In this document: piece after piece, positions 40,056 through 48,414 of the stretch | Numbering within the stretch: position 1 is the first letter of the stretch | How the letters are laid out: every line of letters begins with the position of its first letter | Source of the DNA: Roseburia sp. 499 | GTDB lineage: Bacteria > Bacillota > Clostridia > Lachnospirales > Lachnospiraceae | DNA length: 64,000 bases | NCBI RefSeq assembly: GCF_001940225.2 | Contig: NZ_CP135164.1 | Location: 1,488,001 to 1,552,000, forward strand | Reading direction: 5' to 3' | Position numbers and translations under genes: made by a program | The notes under the pieces: model-generated | What the model was told of the DNA's origin: nothing | Database searches by the model: none | What the model saw: the letters and a program-made list of their open reading frames with translations, nothing else

Positions 40056-42956
40056 TTAATCTGTAAATCCATTGGTGGAATCACCAATATCCTGAGCCTG
40101 TCCATTCAACAGAGACTCTTCATCTGCAAGCTTAAAGTAATATTTTAAAACATTGCTGGATAACTCTGCCGCATTTGCAGAAGTATAACCATATGCAATA
40201 CGCGTAGTAATTGCCACCTGCGGGTCTTCATAAGGAGCATAACCAATAAAAAGCGCATGGTTTGCTCGGGTCTTATCCTCCTGTGCAGTACCTGTCTTAC
40301 CAGCAACAGCAATTGGGAAATCCTTAAAACTACTATTATTTTCTGCCACCATTCGCATACCGGAATGAATTGCATCCCATGATGTTGTAGCTATTTCGTC
40401 AATATGCCATAAAAGTTCCGGCTGAAACTGTTGTACAAGTTCGCCTTCAGAGGTTGTCTCTTTACTAAGCAAAGTCATCTGATAAACATTTCCACTGCTG
40501 GCAACAGCCGTTACATAACGTGCCAATTCTGTTGTGGTATAGTTATGATTACCTTGTCCAATCGCAGATGTAATTGGGTATTCATCTGAAATTTTCGGCT
40601 CACTTTCCGGTATTTCAATTCCAGTCTTCTGTCCCAATCCAAAAAGTGTTGCATATTTTTGCAAACTTGCAATACCCTTATCCTCAATATAAGTATCGCC
40701 GTTAGCACTTAAACGATAACCCATCTCATAGAAAAAGTAGTTACACGAATCACGGATTGCTTCGGAAATATTAATCAATCCATGGGTACTATTTGGATAA
40801 ATCCAACATTTCGGTGGATTCACCGGATCTATCTTCGTGTACTTTCCTTCATCTAATATCTGTTCCTGCGGAGTAACAACTCCTTCTGTCAGCGAAGCTG
40901 CTGCCGTAATAGGCTTAAAAGTAGAACCCGGTGCCGTTCTCTGCTGTGTAGCATTATTATACATCGGAAGAGATAAATCCTGTTGCAGACTTGCAAAGTA
41001 ACCCGCATCTACTGTGTTTGCCAATCGATTGGTATCATATCCCGGATAAGTTACACATGCCAACAACTCTCCAGTTTTTACATTTGTAACAACACAGGAA
41101 CCGGTACACGGATCTAATGCCAACTGTGCCGGAGTAATCTCCAAATTCTTAATCTTATCCCGAATAAAATTATACGCACTGATGCTGCCATTTTGAAGTC
41201 CACCGTATTCTTCTGCATTTTCCGCCAAGACTCCTTGTTCAAAAAGAATCATACAAATCTGTGTTCCGGATATCAAATCCTGATGAATCATATATTCATA
41301 TACTTTTTTACTAAATCCTTGATTTCCTTTTAGTTCTTCTATAATATACGCTACCAATGCTTCATAGATTTCGGTAGAATCAGAATATTTGGACTCTGTA
41401 CCAAATTTTGTAATATCAATCCAATCCTTAGATACTGCATAATGTAAATACTCAGCAAGACTGATTTCATCATTCTTCCATGCCAGATAAGTTGCATCTT
41501 CTTTATCCACTTCCGAAGAAAGGAACACCTTGTCCTCTATCAACATTGCAAGAATATAACTCATATAGACCTGCATTTCCTTATCTAACTCATTATATGC
41601 CGTTGGCGAAGCGCTTTTCAACTGCTGTTCCACATTAGAAAGTACCGATGACTGTTTTCCCGAAAACGTATCGAATACCTGCTGCTCTACACCACTGGCA
41701 TCCGCTTTTGAAAAATGATTAATATCTATAACATTATTATTAATCAAAGCAAAATAAACATCATCAATCGGTATTTTAATATCAGAGGCAGAACCAGAGC
41801 TGGTATCATACTCTTTTGCAGGAATAATTTTAGAATATACAATACCTGCAAGTTCCTGTTCCAACATATCATAAACTGCTTTTTGCAAATCCGCATTAAT
41901 GGAAAGATATACATCGTTTCCGGCAGTAGCTTCTTTTTTATCTGTAACCTCTAAAATTCTTCCTAAACTATCGACATAGAAGGTCTCTTTTCCCTTTCCT
42001 CCCTGAAGTTCTTCCTCCATCACCTGTTCAATGCCTGATTTTCCAATTACATCATTCAATGTGTATTCATCATTGTTTTCAGAGAGCTTATCATACTCTT
42101 CCTGGGAAATCTTTCCTGTATAACCGATAATATGAGAAAAATACTCACTGTCATTATATTTACGAATGCTTTCTTCTGAAATATCGACACCTGGGAGTAT
42201 ATCGGAATTCTCCTTTATTACAGCAACTGTTTCCTCTGAAACATTCTGTGCCACAGTAGTAAGTACATACTTTTGAAAGCTGTTTTGAGAAATTGCATAT
42301 CGTAAAATCATAATCTTATACGCTTCATCTTCAGTATAATAGTCGATATCCTCTTCCTTTTCATCCGGATATTCTTTTCCTTCGATATGAATATTAAATT
42401 TACTGCTACCTTGTAGATATTCCATTACCTGCTGTGCTGTAGCACTCCCTTCATCATACCCAAGTTTCTTATTATATGCTAACTGTTCCACTTTCGTATG
42501 CCCATATACATCTGCCAAAAAGCGTTTTAGTGAAGAACCCGACACAGTAAAATCATATACTCCTTCTTCATTCTTCTGAATCTGAAAATCATTCAAGATA
42601 CTGTCGCCACGCTTTTCAATCAAAGAAATTAGAGTATATAGTTCCTCGTTCATTTCACGATTTCGCTGCTTAGTAGTATCATAAACAACATTATCCTCGA
42701 AAGTCACGGAATAAGAAAGCTCGTTATATGCCAAAAGTTTTCCTGTACTGTCGTATATATTTCCACGAGTTCCGGAAATTACCCGTTCCTTTTGAATACG
42801 CAATGTGTAGTTATTTAAATAAGTTTCTCCATTAATAATCTGTAACACAAATATACGTTGTATTAGTATTCCAAACAACATAACCATTACAACGCTGAGC
42901 ACAAATAATCTGGATTTTATTAATTTCTTGCAAAATTCTTTTAAAGTCTCAAACAA
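40056..42956 (-). CDS. mrdA: Penicillin-binding protein 2 (class B transpeptidase), unusually long
   Basis: PBP2 is the elongation transpeptidase that partners RodA. The 966 residues start with a membrane segment (about 18-38), then a dimerisation domain (RGNIYDSTGKLLA) and the transpeptidase domain with STFK (about 677), SCN in RDSCNYFF and KTG in AGKTGTAQ (about 884). Between LSINADLQKAV (about 352) and LDPCTGSCVVTN (about 615) lies a roughly 240-residue helical insertion, about half of it acidic or polar; E. coli PBP2 has 633 residues. The TTG start at 42956 overlaps the mreD end and follows AAAAAAGGAG. An in-frame TTG at 42980 is possible. Confidence 0.93.
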   Translation of the reverse strand: MFETLKEFCKKLIKSRLFVLSVVMVMLFGILIQRIFVLQIINGETYLNNYTLRIQKERVISGTRGNIYDSTGKLLAYNELSYSVTFEDNVVYDTTKQRNREMNEELYTLISLIEKRGDSILNDFQIQKNEEGVYDFTVSGSSLKRFLADVYGHTKVEQLAYNKKLGYDEGSATAQQVMEYLQGSSKFNIHIEGKEYPDEKEEDIDYYTEDEAYKIMILRYAISQNSFQKYVLTTVAQNVSEETVAVIKENSDILPGVDISEESIRKYNDSEYFSHIIGYTGKISQEEYDKLSENNDEYTLNDVIGKSGIEQVMEEELQGGKGKETFYVDSLGRILEVTDKKEATAGNDVYLSINADLQKAVYDMLEQELAGIVYSKIIPAKEYDTSSGSASDIKIPIDDVYFALINNNVIDINHFSKADASGVEQQVFDTFSGKQSSVLSNVEQQLKSASPTAYNELDKEMQVYMSYILAMLIEDKVFLSSEVDKEDATYLAWKNDEISLAEYLHYAVSKDWIDITKFGTESKYSDSTEIYEALVAYIIEELKGNQGFSKKVYEYMIHQDLISGTQICMILFEQGVLAENAEEYGGLQNGSISAYNFIRDKIKNLEITPAQLALDPCTGSCVVTNVKTGELLACVTYPGYDTNRLANTVDAGYFASLQQDLSLPMYNNATQQRTAPGSTFKPITAAASLTEGVVTPQEQILDEGKYTKIDPVNPPKCWIYPNSTHGLINISEAIRDSCNYFFYEMGYRLSANGDTYIEDKGIASLQKYATLFGLGQKTGIEIPESEPKISDEYPITSAIGQGNHNYTTTELARYVTAVASSGNVYQMTLLSKETTSEGELVQQFQPELLWHIDEIATTSWDAIHSGMRMVAENNSSFKDFPIAVAGKTGTAQEDKTRANHALFIGYAPYEDPQVAITTRIAYGYTSANAAELSSNVLKYYFKLADEESLLNGQAQDIGDSTNGFTD

Positions 42957-43467
42957 ATTTACTTGCACTCCTTTTTTCAATTGCTTCCAACTTCTGATTG
43001 ATTTTTAAAATCACAAAATACAAAATAAGGGTCACTAATATAGTGTATACCAATTCCGGAATTATGATATGAATCAGATAATATCCAAACCGGAATTTTC
43101 CTCGCATAAAGAATAGAAACAGATACACCAGCATACTATATCCAAAATCACTGGCACTAATCAATATCATTGGAAGTTTGATATCCTCCGGGAAAAAAAT
43201 CTTCCGAAAAAAACCATTAATATAACCAATATACATATAAATTAAGGCATAGAATCCTATTACACTACCAAAGAAAATATCCAAAAGCAGTCCACTAAAA
43301 AATCCAATCCACATTCCCTCTTTTCTTCCTCGCATAAATCCAAAGGAAGATACTACCACAATCAAAAGATTTGGCGTAATAGACGCAAAGGAAAGCGCCT
43401 GAAACAATGTGCTCTGCAATAGGAAACATACGACTATAATGAAGAAAACTGTTATTTTACGTCTCAT
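42949..43467 (-). CDS. mreD: Rod shape-determining protein MreD
   Basis: MreD is a membrane component of the elongasome. The 172 residues have about five membrane segments, a basic loop (FMRGRKEGMWIGFFSGLLLDIFFG) typical of the family and a basic C-terminus. The ATG precedes RRKITVFFIIVVCFLLQS. It overlaps the PBP2 start by 8 nt, and the last codons carry the PBP2 ribosome site. Confidence 0.9.
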   Translation of the reverse strand: MRRKITVFFIIVVCFLLQSTLFQALSFASITPNLLIVVVSSFGFMRGRKEGMWIGFFSGLLLDIFFGSVIGFYALIYMYIGYINGFFRKIFFPEDIKLPMILISASDFGYSMLVYLFLFFMRGKFRFGYYLIHIIIPELVYTILVTLILYFVILKINQKLEAIEKRSASKFV

Positions 43468-43480
43468 GTTCCATGCTCCT

Positions 43481-44335
43481 TTATTCTACGGCCTGCTTTT
43501 TATCCAATATGACCAATACTTCCTGCAAATGTTTGAAATCTACAGCCGGTGTTACGGTTCCTGAATAAGTCAGATTATTAGAATCCCGTTCTATGGAACT
43601 AATATAACCAATCAGGATTCCTTCTAGATATTTATCACTAATATTTGAGGTTACAAGCTGTTCCCCAGTTCCAATTACATTTTCTTCACACTTTAAATTA
43701 GAAAATTCAATTACTTGATTTTCATTCATACTTTCCAGATTACCATTAATAATGCAACGGTCGGTTGTTGAAAGCGTCATGCCACTGACATTACTTGCAT
43801 CATCAATAATGGAACGCACCTTCGCATAATCCGGTCCCACATCAATCACAATGCCCACCAGCCCGCTTCCGGCAATGACATTCATATCTTTTTCAATACC
43901 ATCTTTACTTCCCTTATCTATAACAAAAGTATTAAACCAGTTACTGGTATCACTTCCAATAATTCTTGCTACAACCTTTTCGTAACTCGGGTATTTCTGA
44001 TCCAGTTGCATAAGTTCTCTTAAATTATCTAATTCATACTGTTCCAGTTTGATAGTATTCAACTCGGTAGTAAGTTCATCTACCTTTGCCTGCAGTTCTT
44101 TATTTTCCTGCATGACATCCTTTAATGATTTTAATTCATCTGCTCTGGATACAAACCACGTTCCAACCGAATTAATGCCTTTTTGCATCGGTGTAAACAC
44201 ATATCCCGCAACGGTATTCAGTGGACCACCGGACAGATTCAGTGTAAAACTTACAAACATTACCAGAACGCAAAGTCCTGTTAATATCAAAAGCAAATAT
44301 CTGGTTGGAAATGAATGTTTTGATTTACGTTTCAT
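43481..44335 (-). CDS. mreC: Rod shape-determining protein MreC
   Basis: MreC links MreB to the extracytoplasmic elongation enzymes. The 284 residues have a basic N-terminus (MKRKSKHSF), a membrane segment (about 14-32), a coiled coil (about 70-110, ENKELQAKVDELTTELNT) and the beta-rich MreC domain with VIDKGSKDGIEKDM, VAGSGLVGIVIDVG-like and GDLYSGT-like segments. The ATG at 44335 is 8 nt after AGGA. It lies between mreB and mreD. Confidence 0.94.
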   Translation of the reverse strand: MKRKSKHSFPTRYLLLILTGLCVLVMFVSFTLNLSGGPLNTVAGYVFTPMQKGINSVGTWFVSRADELKSLKDVMQENKELQAKVDELTTELNTIKLEQYELDNLRELMQLDQKYPSYEKVVARIIGSDTSNWFNTFVIDKGSKDGIEKDMNVIAGSGLVGIVIDVGPDYAKVRSIIDDASNVSGMTLSTTDRCIINGNLESMNENQVIEFSNLKCEENVIGTGEQLVTSNISDKYLEGILIGYISSIERDSNNLTYSGTVTPAVDFKHLQEVLVILDKKQAVE

Positions 44336-44346
44336 AAAACACAATC

Positions 44347-45366
44347 CTATCTAAAATTTCTTGTTTCCATACTATATGCCAATTTTTTTATCTTATCGTC
44401 AGAAACAATTTTATTCAGGCCTCTGACTGCACTTTCTTCCGGATATTCACAGCTATTCACTTTAATATTCGTTATTTGTGTAAACAGCTCATCCAATTTA
44501 CTGATTTTAGAAGATCCTCCTGTAATATAAATACCGGAATGAATAATATCCTTTGCCAATTCTGGCGGAGTTTTTTCCAAAATTATTTTTATGGAATTGC
44601 AAATAGAATTCAAGTTATCCTTGATTGCTTCATAAATAACCTTTGAAGAAATCTCCATCTCAATCGGAAGTCCACTTACCAAATCGCGTCCTACAATCTT
44701 CGCTGTACGCTCTTCTTCCTCTGGAAGTGCACATCCAAGCGTTTCTTTCAAATACATAGCCGTCTTTTGCCCAATTGCCAAGCTGAAGTTACGTTTCAAA
44801 TAACTTATAATGGATTCATCGATACGTTTTCCACCAAAATGAAGCAACTCACTTAATACCAGTCCGCCTAAAGAGATAACTGAAATTTCTGTGGTATCTG
44901 CACCAATATTAACAATCATATAACCGGTTGGAGATAACACATCCAAATCTAAACCTACCGCATCTGCAATCGGTCGCTTGCAAAGCTGTACATTCTTTGG
45001 TTTGAATCTACTCTTATAAAACATATCAAAAAACGCTTTTTCTTCTACCTTGGTAATTGCGGTAGGAACTGCTATGATATATTCTGCTCCCTTAGTATGA
45101 TTCTTTACATGCTTGTCCAACACTTCTCCAATCATAGTCTGCATGTTGTTATAATCAGCAATTACACCGTTTACAATTGGAAATGATACTTTAATCGTAT
45201 CCGGTGCTTTTTCATACATCGCATATGCTGCATCTCCAAAAGCATATAACTGATTCTTGTTTACAATTGCAATGGTGTTTTTCTCGTTGATTACTTTTCC
45301 TGTTGCTTTGCAAAAAATTTTCAAGTTGCAGGTTCCTAAATCAATTCCGTAAACATTTGTTGACAT
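44347..45366 (-). CDS. mreB: Rod shape-determining protein MreB
   Basis: MreB is the bacterial actin that organises lateral wall synthesis. The 339 residues have the actin-fold phosphate loops YGIDLGTCNLKIF (about 6-18), MIVNIGADTTEISVISLGG (about 157-175) and SGIYITGGSSKISKL near 275. The KRPIADAVGLDLDV segment corresponds to the family PIAAAIGAGL motif in a diverged form, so it could be an Mbl/MreBH-type paralogue. It starts the mreBCD-mrdA cluster after radC. Confidence 0.92.
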   Translation of the reverse strand: MSTNVYGIDLGTCNLKIFCKATGKVINEKNTIAIVNKNQLYAFGDAAYAMYEKAPDTIKVSFPIVNGVIADYNNMQTMIGEVLDKHVKNHTKGAEYIIAVPTAITKVEEKAFFDMFYKSRFKPKNVQLCKRPIADAVGLDLDVLSPTGYMIVNIGADTTEISVISLGGLVLSELLHFGGKRIDESIISYLKRNFSLAIGQKTAMYLKETLGCALPEEEERTAKIVGRDLVSGLPIEMEISSKVIYEAIKDNLNSICNSIKIILEKTPPELAKDIIHSGIYITGGSSKISKLDELFTQITNIKVNSCEYPEESAVRGLNKIVSDDKIKKLAYSMETRNFR

Positions 45367-45382
45367 TTTTCTTATCCTTTCC

Positions 45383-46075
45383 TCAGCCCAAAAGGCCCTT
45401 TTCTCTAAAGCTTATATAACTGTTATCGCCAATTATGATGTGGTCTGCAAGAACAATATCCATCATTTCACCACAAGCGGCTATTCTCTTTGTTACCAAT
45501 TTATCCGCTTCGCTAGGAGTCGGGTCGCCACTAGGATGATTGTGAAGCATTACGATATGAACAGCCTTGTATTGTAATGCTTTCAAAAATACTTCTCTTG
45601 GTGACACCAATGAATGATTTACTGTCCCTACCGAAATGACCTCATCTCCTAAAAGATTACATTTCGCATCAAACATAGCTAATAACAGTTTTTCCTTTGA
45701 TTCATGCCGCAGTGTTTCCATATAATATCCTGCAACACTTTCCGGCTGATTTAAGCTTATTTTAACTGCCCGCCTCGTACGGGCAATACGCATGGCCAGC
45801 TCCGCCACACATTTCATTTGTGCCGCCTTGACCTGACCAATTCCCGGAATCTCCTGCATCTCCTCTATCGTCATATTAACCAGATTCAAAAGATTTCCCT
45901 CGCCACCACGCAACAACTGCTGCGCCGTCTGTAACGAAGTTCTCTGTACGGTTCCGGTTCTTAATATAACTGCAAGAAGTTCTGCATCCGAAAGTCCCTT
46001 AGCACCTCGCTGGATGCACTTTTCATAAGGCTTTTCTGACTCCGGCATTTCTTTCATTGTAATATGTGTATGCAT
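45383..46075 (-). CDS. radC: RadC family JAB/MPN protein
   Basis: The 230 residues contain an N-terminal helix-hairpin-helix region (AELLAVILRTG, IPGIGQVKAAQMKCVAELA) and the JAMM metal-binding motif HNHPSGDPTPSEAD (about 175-188) with the upstream Glu. The biochemical role is unsettled; older annotation as a DNA repair protein is doubtful. The ATG at 46075 has a purine-rich GGAAAAAGC before it; a TTG at 46096 is also in frame. In Firmicutes this gene often precedes mreB, as here. Confidence 0.92.
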   Translation of the reverse strand: MHTHITMKEMPESEKPYEKCIQRGAKGLSDAELLAVILRTGTVQRTSLQTAQQLLRGGEGNLLNLVNMTIEEMQEIPGIGQVKAAQMKCVAELAMRIARTRRAVKISLNQPESVAGYYMETLRHESKEKLLLAMFDAKCNLLGDEVISVGTVNHSLVSPREVFLKALQYKAVHIVMLHNHPSGDPTPSEADKLVTKRIAACGEMMDIVLADHIIIGDNSYISFREKGLLG

Positions 46076-46159
46076 GCTTTTTCCAAGCTCTCTCAAGTAA
46101 ACGGAAAAAGTTTTACATTTTATTTTAGCACAAAAGAAGTTTTGTGTACACTATTTTTT

Positions 46160-47434
46160 CTATATTTGTACTAACCCAGCTTCATACAACTTTTGCAATG
46201 ACATTAAAATCCCCAACTTTGCATGATACCAAGTAAGTCCTCCCTGGAAATATACGGCATAAGGTTCTCTCAACGGACCATCTGCACTAAGTTCAATAGA
46301 AGACCCCTGTACAAAAGCCCCAGCCGCCATAATAACCTCATCATCATACCCAGGCATTGCCCATGGTTCCGGTGTTACATGACTATCTACCGGAGCTGCT
46401 GCCTGAATTCCTTTACAAAAAGCAATCAGTGCTTCCGGTGACTTCAGGGTAACTGCCTGAATAATATCATGACGACTTTCCGTACTATTCGGAACTACCG
46501 GATAGCCAAGGCTTTCGTATATATTAGCTGCAAAAATAGCTCCCTTTAAGGCTCCTGCAACAACAGTAGGTGCTAAAAATAATCCCTGATAAAAGGATTG
46601 AATAACTCCCAACGAAGCTCCTACTTCTTTTCCAAGCCCCGGAGAAGTCAGACGATATGCTGCATTTTCCACACATTCTTTTTTTCCTACAATATAACCC
46701 CCGATAGGCGCGAGTCCACCACCCGGATTCTTAATAAGAGAACCGACAATCATGTCCGCTCCTACTTCTAATGGCTCTTTTCGTTCTACAAATTCGCCAT
46801 AGCAATTATCTACCATACAAATTACATCAGGTTTAATACTCTTGATAAAAGAAATCAATTCCCCGATTCGTTCCACAGAAAGGGTTGGTCTTGTCTGATA
46901 ACCTTTGGAACGCTGAATAGTAACTAGCTTTGTCTTATCATTTAGTGCCTTTTTGATATTCTTAAAATCAAAACTGCCATCCGGCAGTAAATCCACCTGA
47001 CGGTAAGTTACTCCATACTCTGCAAGAGAACCTTTCGATGGACGGATACCAATTACTTCTTCTAAGGTATCATAAGGCTTTCCCACCGGTGATAGCAACT
47101 CATCACCCGGGCGCAGATTTGACATCAATGCCAATGCCAACGCATGTGTTCCACATGTAATTTGAGGACGAACCAGCGCTGCTTCGCCCTTAAAGCAAGT
47201 AGCATATACTTCTTCTAAGGTATCTCGTCCCAAATCATTATAACCATATCCGCTACTGCCCATAAAACATTCTGCGCTTACTTTATGCGTTTGCAATGCT
47301 TTAATGACCTTTAACTGATTATACTCTGCTGTACGGTCAATTTCTTCAAATCTTTCTTTTAACTGGTCTTCAAATTTCTTTCCATATTGATACACTTTAG
47401 CATCAATTCCTAGTTCTTGATATATTGCTTCCAA
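46160..47434 (-). CDS. Methionine gamma-lyase family PLP enzyme (aluminum-resistance type)
   Basis: The 424 residues form a Cys/Met-metabolism PLP enzyme. Identifiable stretches are GSSGYGYNDLGRDTLEEVYA, the PLP-binding MVDNCYGEFVE and GSLIKNPGGGLAPIGGYI with the Schiff-base lysine (about 245), and the C-terminal PYDVYFQGG-like PYAVYFQGGLTW. Substrate and physiological role are not established. The start is a TTG at 47434 after AAAGAGGAAGAACG. It is the last gene of the mutS-mutL-miaA run, a neighbourhood conserved in Firmicutes. Confidence 0.88.
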   Translation of the reverse strand: MEAIYQELGIDAKVYQYGKKFEDQLKERFEEIDRTAEYNQLKVIKALQTHKVSAECFMGSSGYGYNDLGRDTLEEVYATCFKGEAALVRPQITCGTHALALALMSNLRPGDELLSPVGKPYDTLEEVIGIRPSKGSLAEYGVTYRQVDLLPDGSFDFKNIKKALNDKTKLVTIQRSKGYQTRPTLSVERIGELISFIKSIKPDVICMVDNCYGEFVERKEPLEVGADMIVGSLIKNPGGGLAPIGGYIVGKKECVENAAYRLTSPGLGKEVGASLGVIQSFYQGLFLAPTVVAGALKGAIFAANIYESLGYPVVPNSTESRHDIIQAVTLKSPEALIAFCKGIQAAAPVDSHVTPEPWAMPGYDDEVIMAAGAFVQGSSIELSADGPLREPYAVYFQGGLTWYHAKLGILMSLQKLYEAGLVQI

Positions 47435-47466
47435 CGTTCTTCCTCTTTTCTGTATTTCTGCTTATT

Positions 47467-48414
47467 CTATACTAAAATCTGTTTCTTTTTCATTTCCGAC
47501 ATCATATATGTTAAAATTTTATCATTGTCATATTGGAATTCTTGCTTATTTACCCAAAGCACCTCGCGCTCCCGTCGAAACCAGGTAAGCTGACGTTTTG
47601 CAAAATGTCGGGTGTCCCGTTTTATCCGGTATATGGCTTCGTCCAAGGTACATTCCCCATCCAGATATTCTAAAATCTCTTTATATCCTAAGCCCTGCAT
47701 GGAAACCATTTTTTTATGATACCCCATGTTTTTTAAGTTCTGCACCTCTTCTACCAGTCCCTGTTCCATCATAATATCTACACGTTGGTTAATTCTTTGA
47801 TACAGTCGTTCTCTTTCATCATTCAACACAAAATAGGCGAAATTATACGGAGATTCTTTCTGTCTTTCTTTTTCATTGTGTTCTGAAATTTTCCCGCCGG
47901 AAAGATGATGAAATTCCAACGCCCGAATAACACGTTTCACATTATTTTCATGGATTTCTTCTGCTGCTTTTTCATCTACAGCTCTTAACTTTTCATGAAG
48001 AGCGTGCGCACCATGTTCCTTTGCAAATTGTTCCAATTCCTTTCGATACGCAGAATCCTCTTGTTCCTTTGTAAAGTCGATATCATATAAAAGCGCTTGT
48101 ATATAGAATCCGGTTCCTCCTGCTATGATAGGAATTCTACCTTCTGCGTAAATCTCTTCCAGATATCTCTTTGCATATTCCTGAAACTTCACTACATGGA
48201 ATTCTTCATCCGGTTCAAAGGTATCAATGAGATAATGCGGAATTCCCTGCATTTCTTCCGGACGAATTTTCGCAGAACCAATATCCATATGACGATATAC
48301 CTGCATGGAATCTGCTGAAATAATGGAACCTTTTACCCTTTTTGCAAGTTCGATAGATAATTCCGTTTTTCCTACTGCTGTAGGCCCTGTTAAAATAATT
48401 AATGGCTTTTTCAT
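47467..48414 (-). CDS. miaA: tRNA dimethylallyltransferase
   Basis: MiaA prenylates adenosine 37 of tRNAs reading codons that begin with U. The 315 residues have the P-loop LTGPTAVGKTELSIEL (about 7-22), the DSMQVYRHMDIGSAK and PHYLIDTFEPDEEF motifs, GGTGFYIQALLY and the C-terminal DTRHFAKRQLTWFRRE. The ATG overlaps the mutL stop in a TAATG arrangement. Confidence 0.97.
   Translation of the reverse strand: MKKPLIILTGPTAVGKTELSIELAKRVKGSIISADSMQVYRHMDIGSAKIRPEEMQGIPHYLIDTFEPDEEFHVVKFQEYAKRYLEEIYAEGRIPIIAGGTGFYIQALLYDIDFTKEQEDSAYRKELEQFAKEHGAHALHEKLRAVDEKAAEEIHENNVKRVIRALEFHHLSGGKISEHNEKERQKESPYNFAYFVLNDERERLYQRINQRVDIMMEQGLVEEVQNLKNMGYHKKMVSMQGLGYKEILEYLDGECTLDEAIYRIKRDTRHFAKRQLTWFRREREVLWVNKQEFQYDNDKILTYMMSEMKKKQILV

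Noticed and set aside
46129..46146. CACAAAA/TTTTGTG stem between radC and the methionine gamma-lyase gene as terminator
   Set aside because: The stem is 7 bp and AT-rich and is not followed by a T run on the minus strand.
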